Of a stretch of DNA of 13,989 nucleotides, positions 9,055 to 13,989 are shown piece by piece. The notes below the pieces were generated by a model. That model made no database searches, was not told where the DNA came from, and worked only from the letters and a program-made list of their open reading frames with translations. Source of the stretch: DAOUMF01 sp034411955 (GTDB lineage: Bacteria; Chloroflexota; Dehalococcoidia; SM23-28-2; RBG-16-64-32); assembly GCA_034411955.1 (NCBI GenBank), contig DAOUMF010000223.1, positions 1-13,989 on the forward strand, in the 5' to 3' direction. Position numbers and translations under genes: made by a program. Each line of letters begins with the position of its first letter. Position 1 is the first letter of the stretch.

Positions 9055-9550
9055 CCTGGTCTTTCTTTCGTTCGCGATCGTCCATGTAGCTGGAGGTGAT
9101 GGCTTGCTCCAGTTCCTCGCTGAGCTCGCGGGTGCGGCGGCGGATCGCGTCGTCGACGCGGCGGGTGATGGGTCGCATCTCCAGCACGGCGAAGACGAGG
9201 ACGGTGCCCAGGCCGGCGACCAGGTAGAGCTCGCGGCCGATGGCCATGCCGATGGCGGCGGAGGCCCAGATGGTGGCGGCGGTGGTGATGCCGCGCACGG
9301 TGTAGCCCTCGCGGAAGATGACGCCGGCGCCCAGGAAGCCGATACCGGTGACGATGCCGGCGGCGACGCGGTCGTCGCCGCCGAGGATCTGGGAGACGTC
9401 GGTGAAGAGCATCGCGCCCATGGTGATGAGGGCCATGGTGCGGATGCCGGCGGGGTAGCCGCGGAGTTCGCGCTCCAGGCCGATGAGGCCGCCGAGGACG
9501 GCGGCGAAGGCGAGGCGGCCGAGGATGGCGAACTGGTCGTCAACAGGCAT
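9047..9550 (-). CDS. MgtC/SapB family membrane protein
   Basis: A 167-residue inner-membrane protein. The family signature is clear: GRLAFAAVLGGLIGLERE (11-28), then GIRTMALITMGAMLF, GIVTGIGFLGAGVIFREG, VRGITTAATIWASAAIGMAIG, and a final hydrophobic helix LYLVAGLGTVLVFAVLEM. There are about five membrane segments, then a charged cytoplasmic tail (130-167) longer than in short MgtC proteins but without the ACT-like domain of long ones. MgtC proteins are linked to magnesium limitation and control of the F1Fo ATPase; the biochemical role is not settled. GGGAG lies about 8 nt before ATG 9550. It is the first gene after the Leu T-box and is translationally coupled to leuS, an unusual place for mgtC. 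Confidence 0.93.
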
Positions 9551-9612
9551 GGGATGGTCTCCCTGTGTTGACTGCGTTGACCCTGACTTTCATCACGTCG
9601 TCCAAGCTAGCG

Positions 9613-9637
9613 AGCCCTCCGTCCAGGGACGGAGGCT
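9613..9637 (-). other. Second hairpin repeating the antiterminator partner strand
   Basis: CCTCCGTCC (9635-9627) pairs with GGACGGAGG (9624-9616), extended by AG/CT with a one-base bulge. Its left part, CCTCCGTCCCTG (9635-9624), is identical to the antiterminator 3' strand at 9673-9662. No U-run follows. It therefore repeats the expression platform of the T-box just downstream of the terminator. Confidence 0.75.
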
Positions 9638-9646
9638 GAAATATTG

Positions 9647-9677
9647 AAAATTCCTCCGCCTCAGGGACGGAGGAATT
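9647..9677 (-). terminator. T-box intrinsic terminator
   Basis: AATTCCTCCG (9677-9668) pairs perfectly over 10 bp with CGGAGGAATT (9658-9649), and the right arm ends in TTTT (9650-9647). The left arm overlaps the 3' strand of the antiterminator (9672-9662), so only one structure can form at a time. Confidence 0.88.
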
Positions 9678-9868
9678 GGGCTCCGCGGTACCACCCTGAT
9701 TGTCGCCTTAGGCGACCACTCAGTGGCGCTGTAACGGGCGCGTCCGGCGCCGGCTATCCGCCTCAGGCGGGTTCACCGGCGCGGCTCCGGGGCGAGTTGG
9801 GGCCCGCTTGCCGGCTCGCACCGTCCGCCGGCTCTCTGGGGTTGGGCCCTACTACTCCCCTTCGCCGC
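9647..9868 (-). promoter_or_regulatory. T-box riboswitch, leucine specifier CUC, controlling mgtC-leuS
   Basis: Reading the minus strand: Stem I base GCGGC (9868-9864) pairs with GCCGC (9785-9781). A GAA/GGA kink-turn follows, then GGGG (9860-9857) with CCCC (9792-9789), then the AGTAGTA loop opposite AA-CTC-G, whose specifier CUC (9796-9794) is a leucine codon. Next GGGCCC pairs with GGGCCC, and the AG-bulge and distal loop motifs AGAGAG (9837-9832) and GGTGCGAG (9822-9815) are present. A GC-rich stem II region and stem III GTCGCC-TAA-GGCGAC (9716-9702) follow. The T-box sequence AGGGTGGTACCGCG is at 9697-9684; its TGGT pairs with the tRNA NCCA end and predicts discriminator A. Antiterminator: CAGGG (9698-9694) with CCCTG (9666-9662), and GCGGAG (9686-9681) with CTCCGT (9672-9667). 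It is exclusive with the terminator at 9649-9677. Uncharged tRNA-Leu should therefore turn the operon on. Confidence 0.95.
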
Positions 9869-9885
9869 CTTTGCCTGTGCCTCTC

Positions 9886-9969
9886 TGTCATTCTGAGCGA
9901 CCGCAGGGAGCGAAGAATCTTTCGTTCGCCAGCGCCAGATTCCTCGTCGCTGCGCTCCTCAGAATGACA
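9886..9969. mobile_element. Non-coding inverted-repeat element, 84 bp
   Basis: Perfect 12-bp terminal inverted repeats TGTCATTCTGAG (9886-9897) and CTCAGAATGACA (9958-9969). The interior is partly palindromic (GCGAAGAATCT against AGATTCCTCGTCGC). It holds no gene. The ends match the 181-bp element at 6194-6374. It fills the gap between tRNA-Ala and the T-box leader. Confidence 0.6.
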
Positions 9970-9979
9970 AGGAAGAGGG

Positions 9980-10055
<76 letters not shown>

Positions 10056-10064
10056 GCCTGACGT

Positions 10065-10093
10065 ATAGTAGCAGAACGGCGGTTCGCCGACAA
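10065..10093 (-). promoter_or_regulatory. Promoter of tRNA-Ala
   Basis: The minus strand has TTGTCG (10093-10088), a 17-nt spacer and TACTAT (10070-10065), placing the start a few bases before the mature tRNA 5' end at 10055. No better promoter is seen between the tRNA and the T-box, so it may also feed the mgtC-leuS leader. Confidence 0.7.
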
Positions 10094-10123
10094 GGATGCA
10101 GTTGGTGCCGAAGCGAGGTTCGG

Positions 10124-10153
10124 TTGACAGCGCGGACGGTAGCCTTCGATGAT
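10124..10153 (+). promoter_or_regulatory. Possible promoter for the CoA-transferase family gene
   Basis: A consensus TTGACA (10124-10129) with GATGAT (10148-10153) 18 nt downstream; the -10 is mediocre. The predicted leader of about 100 nt includes the imperfect inverted repeat at 10165-10245. Confidence 0.45.
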
Positions 10154-10164
10154 ACCGACGCATG

Positions 10165-10245
10165 CTAGAGAGGGTAATTGGAGATTGGAGGCTGGAGGCT
10201 AGAGGTGCCAAGCCCAGTCTCCAACTCCTAACTTCAAACCTCTAG
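10165..10245. repeat. Imperfect inverted repeat in the leader
   Basis: CTAGAG (10165-10170) begins a purine-rich arm, with GGAGATTGGAGGCTGG within it. The arm is mirrored by a pyrimidine-rich arm with CAGTCTCCAACTCC that ends CCTCTAG (10245). The arms match imperfectly. The texture is that of a dispersed intergenic repeat and it ends one base before the ribosome binding site of the next gene. Confidence 0.45.
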
Positions 10246-10259
10246 AAGGAGAGGACGCG

Positions 10260-11429
10260 ATGATGCCTCTGGAGGGGATACGGGTGCTGGACCTGACGCG
10301 GCTGGCGCCGGGGCCGTTCTGCACGATGCTGTTGGGGGACCTGGGTGCCGACGTGATCGTGGTGGAGGAGGCGCCCGGGGCGGGACGCCGCTTCGACGTG
10401 GGCATGGGCGAGCGGGCGCAGGCGTTCAACGCCCTGGGCCGCAACAAGCGGTCGATCGGGCTGGACCTGAAGGACGAGCGGGCGCGGGAGGTGTTCTACC
10501 GCCTGCTGGAGGGGGCCGATGTGGTAGTGGAGGGATTCCGGCCGGGGGTGGTGAAGCGGCTGGGGGTGGACTACGAGACGGTGAGCGCCCGCAACCTGCG
10601 CGTCGTGTACTGCTCCCTCAGCGGTTACGGGCAGACGGGGCCGTACTCGTCCCTGGTGGGCCACGACATCAACTACATTAGCATCGGGGGAGCGCTGGGG
10701 ATGATCGGCTGGCCGGGACAGCCGCCGACGATCCCCCTGAACGTCATCGCGGACTTCGCCGGGGGCGGGCTGTACGCCGCCTTCGCCATCCTGGCGGCGG
10801 TCATCGCCCGAGAGAAGACGGGTCGCGGCCAGCATGTCGACATGGCGATGAGCGACGGTGTGACCTCGCTGCTAACGTTCATCGCCAACCTGTACTTCGG
10901 CGCCGGTCACGTTATACGTCGTGGCGAGGAGATGCTGAACGGCAGCGCACCCTTCTACAACGTGTACGAGACGGCGGACGGCGGGTGGCTGAGCATCGGC
11001 TGTCTGGAGCCGTGGTTCTGGCAGGAGCTGTGCCAGGCGCTGGGGTGTGAGGAGTACATCCCCCATCAGAACAACCGGGAGAAGTTCCCGGAGATGCTCG
11101 AGTTCCTGCGGCGGAAGTTCCGGGAGAAGACGCGGGATGCCTGGTTCCAGGAGCTGAGGCAGCGGGACATCTGCGTGGCGCCCGTGTACAGTCTGGACGA
11201 AGTGTTCGCCGATCCGCACGTGCGGGCGCGGGGGATGATCGCCGAGGTGGAGCACCCGGAGTTCGGCACGGTGCGGCAGGTGGGCGTGGGGCCGAAGTTC
11301 TCGGAGACGCCGGGGTCGGTGCGGAGGACGGCGCCGATGAGGGGCGAGCACACTGCGGAGATACTGCGGGAGGCCGGCTACTCGGAGGAGGAGATCGCGG
11401 CGCTGAAGGGGGCGAAGGCGGCGGGCTAG
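10260..11429 (+). CDS. Alpha-methylacyl-CoA racemase-like family III CoA-transferase fold enzyme
   Basis: A 389-residue CaiB/BaiF-fold protein. The N-terminus PLEGIRVLDLTRLAPGPFCTMLLGDLGADVI is the family's CoA-binding signature. The residues that define alpha-methylacyl-CoA racemase in the M. tuberculosis enzyme (His126, Asp156, Glu241) are all in place: GHDINYI (His135), NVIADFAGGG (Asp165) and GCLEPWFW (Glu250), the latter after LNGSAPFYNVYETADGG. This favours racemisation of 2-methyl-branched acyl-CoA over CoA transfer, though related transferases cannot be excluded. AGGAGAGG lies 5 nt before ATG 10260; ATG 10263 is the alternative start. It is monocistronic as far as seen. Its stop shares CTAG with a short minus-strand ORF end resembling the tail of the MFS gene. 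Confidence 0.88.
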   Translation: MMPLEGIRVLDLTRLAPGPFCTMLLGDLGADVIVVEEAPGAGRRFDVGMGERAQAFNALGRNKRSIGLDLKDERAREVFYRLLEGADVVVEGFRPGVVKRLGVDYETVSARNLRVVYCSLSGYGQTGPYSSLVGHDINYISIGGALGMIGWPGQPPTIPLNVIADFAGGGLYAAFAILAAVIAREKTGRGQHVDMAMSDGVTSLLTFIANLYFGAGHVIRRGEEMLNGSAPFYNVYETADGGWLSIGCLEPWFWQELCQALGCEEYIPHQNNREKFPEMLEFLRRKFREKTRDAWFQELRQRDICVAPVYSLDEVFADPHVRARGMIAEVEHPEFGTVRQVGVGPKFSETPGSVRRTAPMRGEHTAEILREAGYSEEEIAALKGAKAAG

Positions 11430-11530
11430 TCGAGCGGGGTGGCAGCCTCCGGCGCTGGGGCCGGGCGGGTGGTGTCGGACACCGTCCCTCCGGCGGGGCC
11501 CTTGACATCGTCCTGCTGAGGTCTCAGCAT
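11426..11530 (-). pseudogene. Possible remnant of an MFS gene 3' end
   Basis: The minus strand reads an ORF of 34 residues from ATG 11530 that ends RPAPAPEAATPLD. The tail of the MFS gene at 13086 reads QPAPAPEATTAVQAD. The DNA is identical over 20 bp (11445-11464 and 13111-13130), and both stops lie in GCGGGYTAGTCG. No upstream MFS sequence survives. There is no clear ribosome binding site, so I treat it as a remnant, not a gene. Confidence 0.35.
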
Positions 11531-11580
11531 CGTCCGCAGAAAGATAGGCAGGGGTCAAGGAAAGGAAGAAGGTGAGAAAC

Positions 11581-11664
11581 ATGCAAGAGAAGAAGGAAGG
11601 TAAGAAGAAGGGAAAGAAACATGGAAAGAAGACAAGCAGGAAAGGTGGAAGGAAAGACCGTTGA
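11581..11664 (+). CDS. Possible 27-residue lysine-rich peptide
   Basis: ATG 11581 opens a peptide, MQEKKEGKKKGKKHGKKTSR and seven more residues, with 11 Lys and 3 Arg in 27. AAGGTGAG lies about 6-8 nt upstream. It sits in a purine-rich tract (about 11538-11655) quite unlike the GC-rich flanks. It may be a nucleic-acid-binding tail, or only the product of a purine-rich tract. TTGACA at 11502 and the palindrome GCTGAG-GT-CTCAGC (11515-11528) lie upstream. Confidence 0.3.
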   Translation: MQEKKEGKKKGKKHGKKTSRKGGRKDR

Positions 11665-11749
11665 TGTCTACGTTCGCTGGGGCACGTCGGCCTGGAGCGA
11701 AAGCGACGAGGACGCCCGTGCGCCCGCCACGATTGTGCGCCTGGGCTGA
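11621..11749 (+). CDS. Possible 42-residue small protein overlapping the lysine-rich peptide
   Basis: ATG 11621, in the +1 frame relative to the 27-residue ORF, gives MERRQAGKVEGKTVDVYVRW and then GTSAWSESDEDARAPATIVRLG. The composition looks protein-like (VDVYVRWG, an acidic SESDEDAR run). AAGGG is about 8 nt upstream. Its last 26 bases are the degenerate fourth copy (R1) of the repeated promoter sequence, which reads the other way. A +1 frameshift would join the two ORFs. Evidence is weak. Confidence 0.25.
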   Translation: MERRQAGKVEGKTVDVYVRWGTSAWSESDEDARAPATIVRLG

Positions 11750-11750
11750 C
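11721..11750 (-). repeat. R1, degenerate copy of the repeated promoter cassette
   Basis: GCCCGCCACGATTGTGCGCC at 11722-11741 matches the R4 repeat at one base short of identity over this stretch. On the minus strand it keeps CACAAT (11737-11732) and the GGCG before it, but at the -35 position the sequence is CTAGCT, not TTGACA. It lies directly after the stop of the 56-residue gene. Confidence 0.55.
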
Positions 11751-11752
11751 GA

Positions 11753-11923
11753 CTAGCTAGGCTCCGTGCTTCCTCCACCCGGGGCCGCAGGTGTGGCGTT
11801 CGATCGCCCTAGGACGGCCTGCATCTGGGCGGTTGCCTTGTTGTTCTCACTGACCCGCCGTTTGACGTTGCCCGGGCGCACGCGGTACTTCCGCCGGTTC
11901 TTGCTCGACACTCGCTTGACCAT
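11753..11923 (-). CDS. Unknown small basic protein, 56 residues
   Basis: ATG 11923 opens MVKRVSSKNRRKYRVRPGNV, a strongly basic N-terminal half (about 13 Lys/Arg in the first 30), followed by an Ala/Gln helix-like stretch (KATAQMQAVLGRS) and a Gly/Pro/Ser tail ending in TAG 11753. GGAG lies 8 nt before the start. It is 91 nt downstream of the 74-residue ORF on the same strand, so both may be read from the R2 promoter. The basic N-terminus suggests RNA or DNA binding, as in small ribosome-associated proteins, but no family is recognised. Confidence 0.5.
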   Translation of the reverse strand: MVKRVSSKNRRKYRVRPGNVKRRVSENNKATAQMQAVLGRSNATPAAPGGGSTEPS

Positions 11924-12014
11924 GATTGTCGCTCCATTCGGTACACCCGGTTATTCCAGGTTCACTTCTCTCAGCTAGCCTTCGCCGACGCAGGCGGCTT
12001 CTCCACGTATACGC

Positions 12015-12239
12015 CTATGCCTCGCTCCACAGCCACCGGCCGTCGGCCATGTGTAGCCACTTCACCGCGCCGCGTTCCACGTCTGACCGGCAGTGCCACT
12101 TCCGATGCTGGAACGGCTCAAGGCCATTGTACAGGATGAACCGGCGCGGCCGCACGGTGGGCGATCGCTTCACGGAGATGTCCAGGTATCCGGCACCGTG
12201 ACCGTGGCCGGCTGATCCGATGAGCAGCGGCCCCCGCAA
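12015..12239 (-). CDS. Unknown 74-residue protein
   Basis: It reads from TTG 12239: MRGPLLIGSAGHGHGAGYLD, then ISVKRSPTVRPRRFILYNGL, then EPFQHRKWHCRSDVERGAVK and WLHMADGRWLWSEA. It is rich in Arg, His and Trp with an amphipathic texture; no family is recognised. The R2 promoter -10 ends 27 nt before the start, so the leader is about 20 nt, and AAAGG lies very close to the TTG. No better start exists in frame within the transcript. The promoter and uninterrupted reading support a real gene; the start is uncertain. Confidence 0.45.
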   Translation of the reverse strand: MRGPLLIGSAGHGHGAGYLDISVKRSPTVRPRRFILYNGLEPFQHRKWHCRSDVERGAVKWLHMADGRWLWSEA

Positions 12240-12265
12240 ACCTTTGGTGTGAGCGAGCGCTGGAA

Positions 12266-12294
12266 TATGTGCGCCTGGACTGGGTGGGTGTCAA
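12266..12294 (-). promoter_or_regulatory. R2 promoter copy
   Basis: Minus strand TTGACA (12294-12289), a 17-nt spacer ending CCAGGCG, and CACATA (12271-12266). The spacer is nearly identical to that of R4, more than promoter function requires, so these copies share descent. It drives the 74-residue and probably the 56-residue gene. Confidence 0.65.
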
Positions 12295-12384
12295 TGGGAA
12301 GTTGCCGCGTCAGAGGGTAGCGGCGGGTTAGGCGCTAACAGCCGGTGGGGCCATTCCGGGTTCGTGCACCGCGGGCGGATTGAC

Positions 12385-12558
12385 CTACGGGGGTTTCTCA
12401 GGTGTGCCTCGTCGTTTTCGGTCGGCGTCTACCTCTGCCTCCCAATGCTTGCGGGCGGCATCTTGATCCGCTTCCGTTTGTGTCCACCCCGAGGGCACGG
12501 GCGGGGGTGCTGGTTTCGGTTTCTGTTGACGGCGGAACAGGCGCCTAAGAAATCTCAT
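12385..12558 (-). CDS. Unknown 57-residue protein
   Basis: From ATG 12558: MRFLRRLFRRQQKPKPAPPP, then VPSGWTQTEADQDAARKHWE, then AEVDADRKRRGTPEKPP. It has a basic amphipathic N-terminus (possibly membrane- or RNA-associated), a Pro-rich hinge and an acidic/basic helix. AGGAGG (12571-12566) lies 7 nt before this ATG; ATG 12561 would leave only 3 nt and is less likely. The R3 promoter -10 lies about 22 nt upstream of the ribosome binding site centre. Strong promoter and ribosome binding site make it a good candidate for a real gene. No known family. Confidence 0.6.
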   Translation of the reverse strand: MRFLRRLFRRQQKPKPAPPPVPSGWTQTEADQDAARKHWEAEVDADRKRRGTPEKPP

Positions 12559-12582
12559 CATCCGACCTCCTACCTCGCCGCG

Positions 12583-12611
12583 ATTGTGCGCCGCGGCCGG
12601 GCAGGTGTCAA
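12583..12611 (-). promoter_or_regulatory. R3 promoter copy
   Basis: Minus strand TTGACA (12611-12606), a 17-nt spacer ending GCGGCG, and CACAAT (12588-12583) followed by CGCGGCG. It precedes the 57-residue gene. The spacer differs from R4 at several central bases, while both ends and the downstream CGCGGCG are kept. Confidence 0.7.
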
Positions 12612-12657
12612 CGGGACATTATTGGGGCAGCCTGAAATGAAGCCCCGCGAGGGTGCG

Positions 12658-12951
12658 TTACCGGCGCGGGCCGGTCGGTTTGTCCTTGGAGAAGCAATCG
12701 CTGCAGTAGACGGGCCGATCCTGGGTGGGCCGGAAGGGAACTTGGCACGCTGAGCCGCAGCTGGCACAAACCGCGTCGTACATCTGGCGGGGGCCGCCGT
12801 AGCCGCCGCCAGCGCGCCGGGCCTGTCGGCAGGAGGGGCAACGCTTGGGGTCTTCGTAGCCGCGGCTGGTGTGGTACTCCTGGTCGTCCTCGCTGAAGGT
12901 GAACTCGGAGCCGCACTCGGTACAGGTGAGGGTACGGTCTTCGTAGGTCAC
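12658..12951 (-). CDS. Zinc-ribbon protein (CxxC-x17-CxxC type)
   Basis: A 97-residue protein with two zinc-binding units. The first has CTECGSEFTFSEDDQEYH and CPSC (residues about 10-41). The second is CASC, 17 residues, CSDC, with VPFRPTQDRPVYCSDCFSK between and after; this spacing defines a family common in environmental bacteria and annotated as CxxC-x17-CxxC. The Gly/Arg-rich linker (RRAGGGYGG) suggests nucleic-acid contact. GTG 12951 is chosen because AAGGAGG (12965-12959) lies 7 nt upstream. R4 gives it a short leader of about 30 nt. Function is unknown. It is the best-supported gene in the accessory stretch. Confidence 0.85.
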   Translation of the reverse strand: MTYEDRTLTCTECGSEFTFSEDDQEYHTSRGYEDPKRCPSCRQARRAGGGYGGPRQMYDAVCASCGSACQVPFRPTQDRPVYCSDCFSKDKPTGPRR

Positions 12952-12987
12952 TCGATGACCTCCTTGCTGTGCGGCCAGCCCGCCGCG

Positions 12988-13016
12988 ATTGTGCGCCTGA
13001 ACTGGGCGGGTGTCAA
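12988..13016 (-). promoter_or_regulatory. R4 promoter copy
   Basis: Minus strand TTGACA (13016-13011), a 17-nt spacer (CCCGCCCAGTTCAGGCG) and CACAAT (12993-12988). It drives the zinc-ribbon gene. It is the most complete copy of the repeat. Confidence 0.75.
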
Positions 13017-13085
13017 TGGGGCGCGCACGCTCTCACGCACGCGGCCACGTGTCGAAGGGAGATGTGGTTGTGTCCAGTCGGCGGG

Positions 13086-13989
13086 TTAGTCGGCCTGAAC
13101 CGCGGTGGTGGCCTCCGGCGCTGGGGCCGGCTGCCGTTCGCGCAGGAGGAAGGGCGACCAGAGGGCGAGCAGGGGAAGGCCGAGGACGGCGATAATCGCC
13201 CCGCCGGCCCAGAAGGAGGCGGCCAAAGAGACGCGGTCCGCCAGGAGGCCGAGCAGCGGCGCGCTGGGGATCAACACTACGGAGCGGACCAGGTTGGTGA
13301 GAGATACCATGGTGGCCCGCTGCTCGGTGGGGACGCGCCGGTTGATGTAGTCGGTGATGCCCGGTTGCGAGAGGAAGATCATAAGGTTCATGAGCGGGAA
13401 AGCCACCTGGGCGTAGAGGGAGTCCCAGACGGCCAGCAGGGCGTATGAGGCGACGATGACGGCGGGCATGAGGTAGAAGGTGCGCCGTGGGCCCAGGGCG
13501 GCGAGGATGCGGTAGGCGCTCACGGCGCCGATGATGCCGGCCAGGCGGGCGGGGGTCTGCCAGAAGCCTACCTGCCCGATAGCGATGTCGTGGTTCAGGA
13601 GGAAGGGCTGGAAGAAGAAGACGGGGGCGATGCTGCCGACGGTGATGAGGCCGTAGAAGAGGATAGAGTAGCGAACCGCGGGGCGGCGGCGCAGGATATC
13701 GACGCTGTCGGCGATGATGCGGCCGTAGGTGAGGTGGCGGCCGGAGCGCGCCTCTGGGGCCGGTTCGGTGAAGGTGGCGGCGGCGAGCACGGCCAGGCAA
13801 GCGAGGCCGCCGCTCATAACGATGGGGAAGGAGAGGTCGGTGGCGGCGGCCACGGGGGCCCCCAGGAGAGTGCCGGCCAGGGCGGCCGCCGTCACCAGGC
13901 CCCATGCGCGACCGTACACTCTGGGATAATCCTCCTCTCTCCCCAGCGCCTTGAGGGTGTCGTAGAGGAAGGCGGACTCGGTGCCGAAG
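13086..13989 (-). CDS. Major facilitator superfamily transporter (N-terminus cut by window edge)
   Basis: About 300 residues are visible and the frame is open through the right edge, so the GTG at 13919 is not the start. The first visible stretch, GTESAFLYDTLKALGREEDY followed by PRVYGRAWG, is the conserved loop 4-5 of a multidrug-type MFS subgroup. Some eight hydrophobic segments follow, with a central charged loop (ARSGRHLTYGRIIADSVDILRRRPAVRYS) between the two six-helix halves and a later RRVPTEQRATMVSL loop typical of the group. It is an inner-membrane secondary transporter, perhaps drug efflux; the substrate is unknown. The tail (RERQPAPAPEATTAVQAD) is Pro/Ala-rich, and its DNA is partly repeated at 11426-11464. 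Confidence 0.88.
   Translation of the reverse strand, partial: FGTESAFLYDTLKALGREEDYPRVYGRAWGLVTAAALAGTLLGAPVAAATDLSFPIVMSGGLACLAVLAAATFTEPAPEARSGRHLTYGRIIADSVDILRRRPAVRYSILFYGLITVGSIAPVFFFQPFLLNHDIAIGQVGFWQTPARLAGIIGAVSAYRILAALGPRRTFYLMPAVIVASYALLAVWDSLYAQVAFPLMNLMIFLSQPGITDYINRRVPTEQRATMVSLTNLVRSVVLIPSAPLLGLLADRVSLAASFWAGGAIIAVLGLPLLALWSPFLLRERQPAPAPEATTAVQAD

Noticed and set aside
9055..9543. Extension of leuS by about 160 codons upstream of 9054
   Set aside because: That stretch is Ser/Pro/Ala-rich out-of-frame reading of the mgtC gene. LeuRS homology begins exactly at ATG 9054, and 814 residues is the normal length.
9644..9967. Plus-strand open frames across the T-box region
   Set aside because: They cross a structured RNA leader and an inverted-repeat element and have no ribosome binding site.
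11502..11530. Promoter TTGACA-17-CAGCAT before the lysine-rich ORF
   Set aside because: The -35 is perfect but the -10 matches only three of six positions, so it is not listed as a feature. The palindrome at 11515-11528 is mentioned only as a possible operator.
12326..12346. attC-like site (GTTAGGC next to CTAAC)
   Set aside because: GTTAGGCGCTAACAGCC contains one integron-style core (GCCTAAC on the minus strand), but the partner core does not match GTTRRRY and the paired inner boxes are missing. No integrase is present.
11721..13020. CRISPR array from the four R repeats
   Set aside because: Spacing is hundreds of bases with genes between, the copies are divergent, and no cas genes are seen.
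12871..13089. Plus-strand peptides sharing AAIVRLNWAGVNG through the R repeats
   Set aside because: The shared peptide follows from the DNA repeat. R1-R4 do not stay in long plus-strand frames with ribosome binding sites, whereas three copies form well-spaced promoters on the minus strand right before genes.

Overview
The window is GC-rich bacterial chromosome with third-position GC bias. It most resembles a member of the Chloroflexota (Dehalococcoidia/SAR202-like). This rests on style rather than a marker gene: a greA-lysS pair, an rsmD-coaD-coiled-coil run, a CoaD whose substrate loop reads YPGRFDP, a T-box leader in front of leuS, an alpha-methylacyl-CoA racemase-like enzyme, and short palindromic repeats with TGTCATTCTGAG ends. 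The taxonomic call is an inference.

Layout. (1) 1-1754, minus: greA then lysS (truncated by the window edge), from a good sigma70 promoter at 1842-1870. (2) 1981-5680, plus: a divergent four-gene run made of a membrane-anchored GH18-like/FN3 protein, rsmD, coaD and a coiled-coil protein. (3) 5677-6609, minus: an SRPBCC-domain gene, with a duplicated fragment of its own 5' end and a 181-bp inverted-repeat element upstream. (4) 6610-9868, minus: leuS preceded by an MgtC-family membrane protein gene (8-nt overlap). A complete T-box riboswitch with a CUC (Leu) specifier lies in front of the pair. (5) 9980-10055, minus: tRNA-Ala(GGC) with an encoded CCA tail and its own promoter; an 84-bp inverted-repeat element lies between it and the T-box. 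(6) 10260-11429, plus: a family III CoA-transferase fold enzyme with the catalytic residues of alpha-methylacyl-CoA racemase. (7) 11430-13080: a gene-poor accessory stretch of small minus-strand ORFs. Each of three cassettes starts with a near-identical promoter copy (TTGACA, 17-nt spacer, CACAAT/CACATA). (8) 13086-13989, minus: an MFS transporter truncated by the window edge.

How the genes work together. Most of the window is housekeeping translation and cofactor work: LysRS, LeuRS, GreA, RsmD, CoaD and tRNA-Ala. LeuRS synthesis, and with it MgtC, should respond to uncharged tRNA-Leu through the T-box. The T-box expression platform is unusual because the antiterminator partner sequence CCTCCGTCCCTG occurs twice in a row, each copy in its own hairpin. 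The stretch 11430-13080 is the most accessory-looking region: repeated promoters drive unknown small proteins, and it is flanked by two copies of an MFS 3'-end-like sequence. GreA and CoaD carry unexpected substitutions at catalytic positions.
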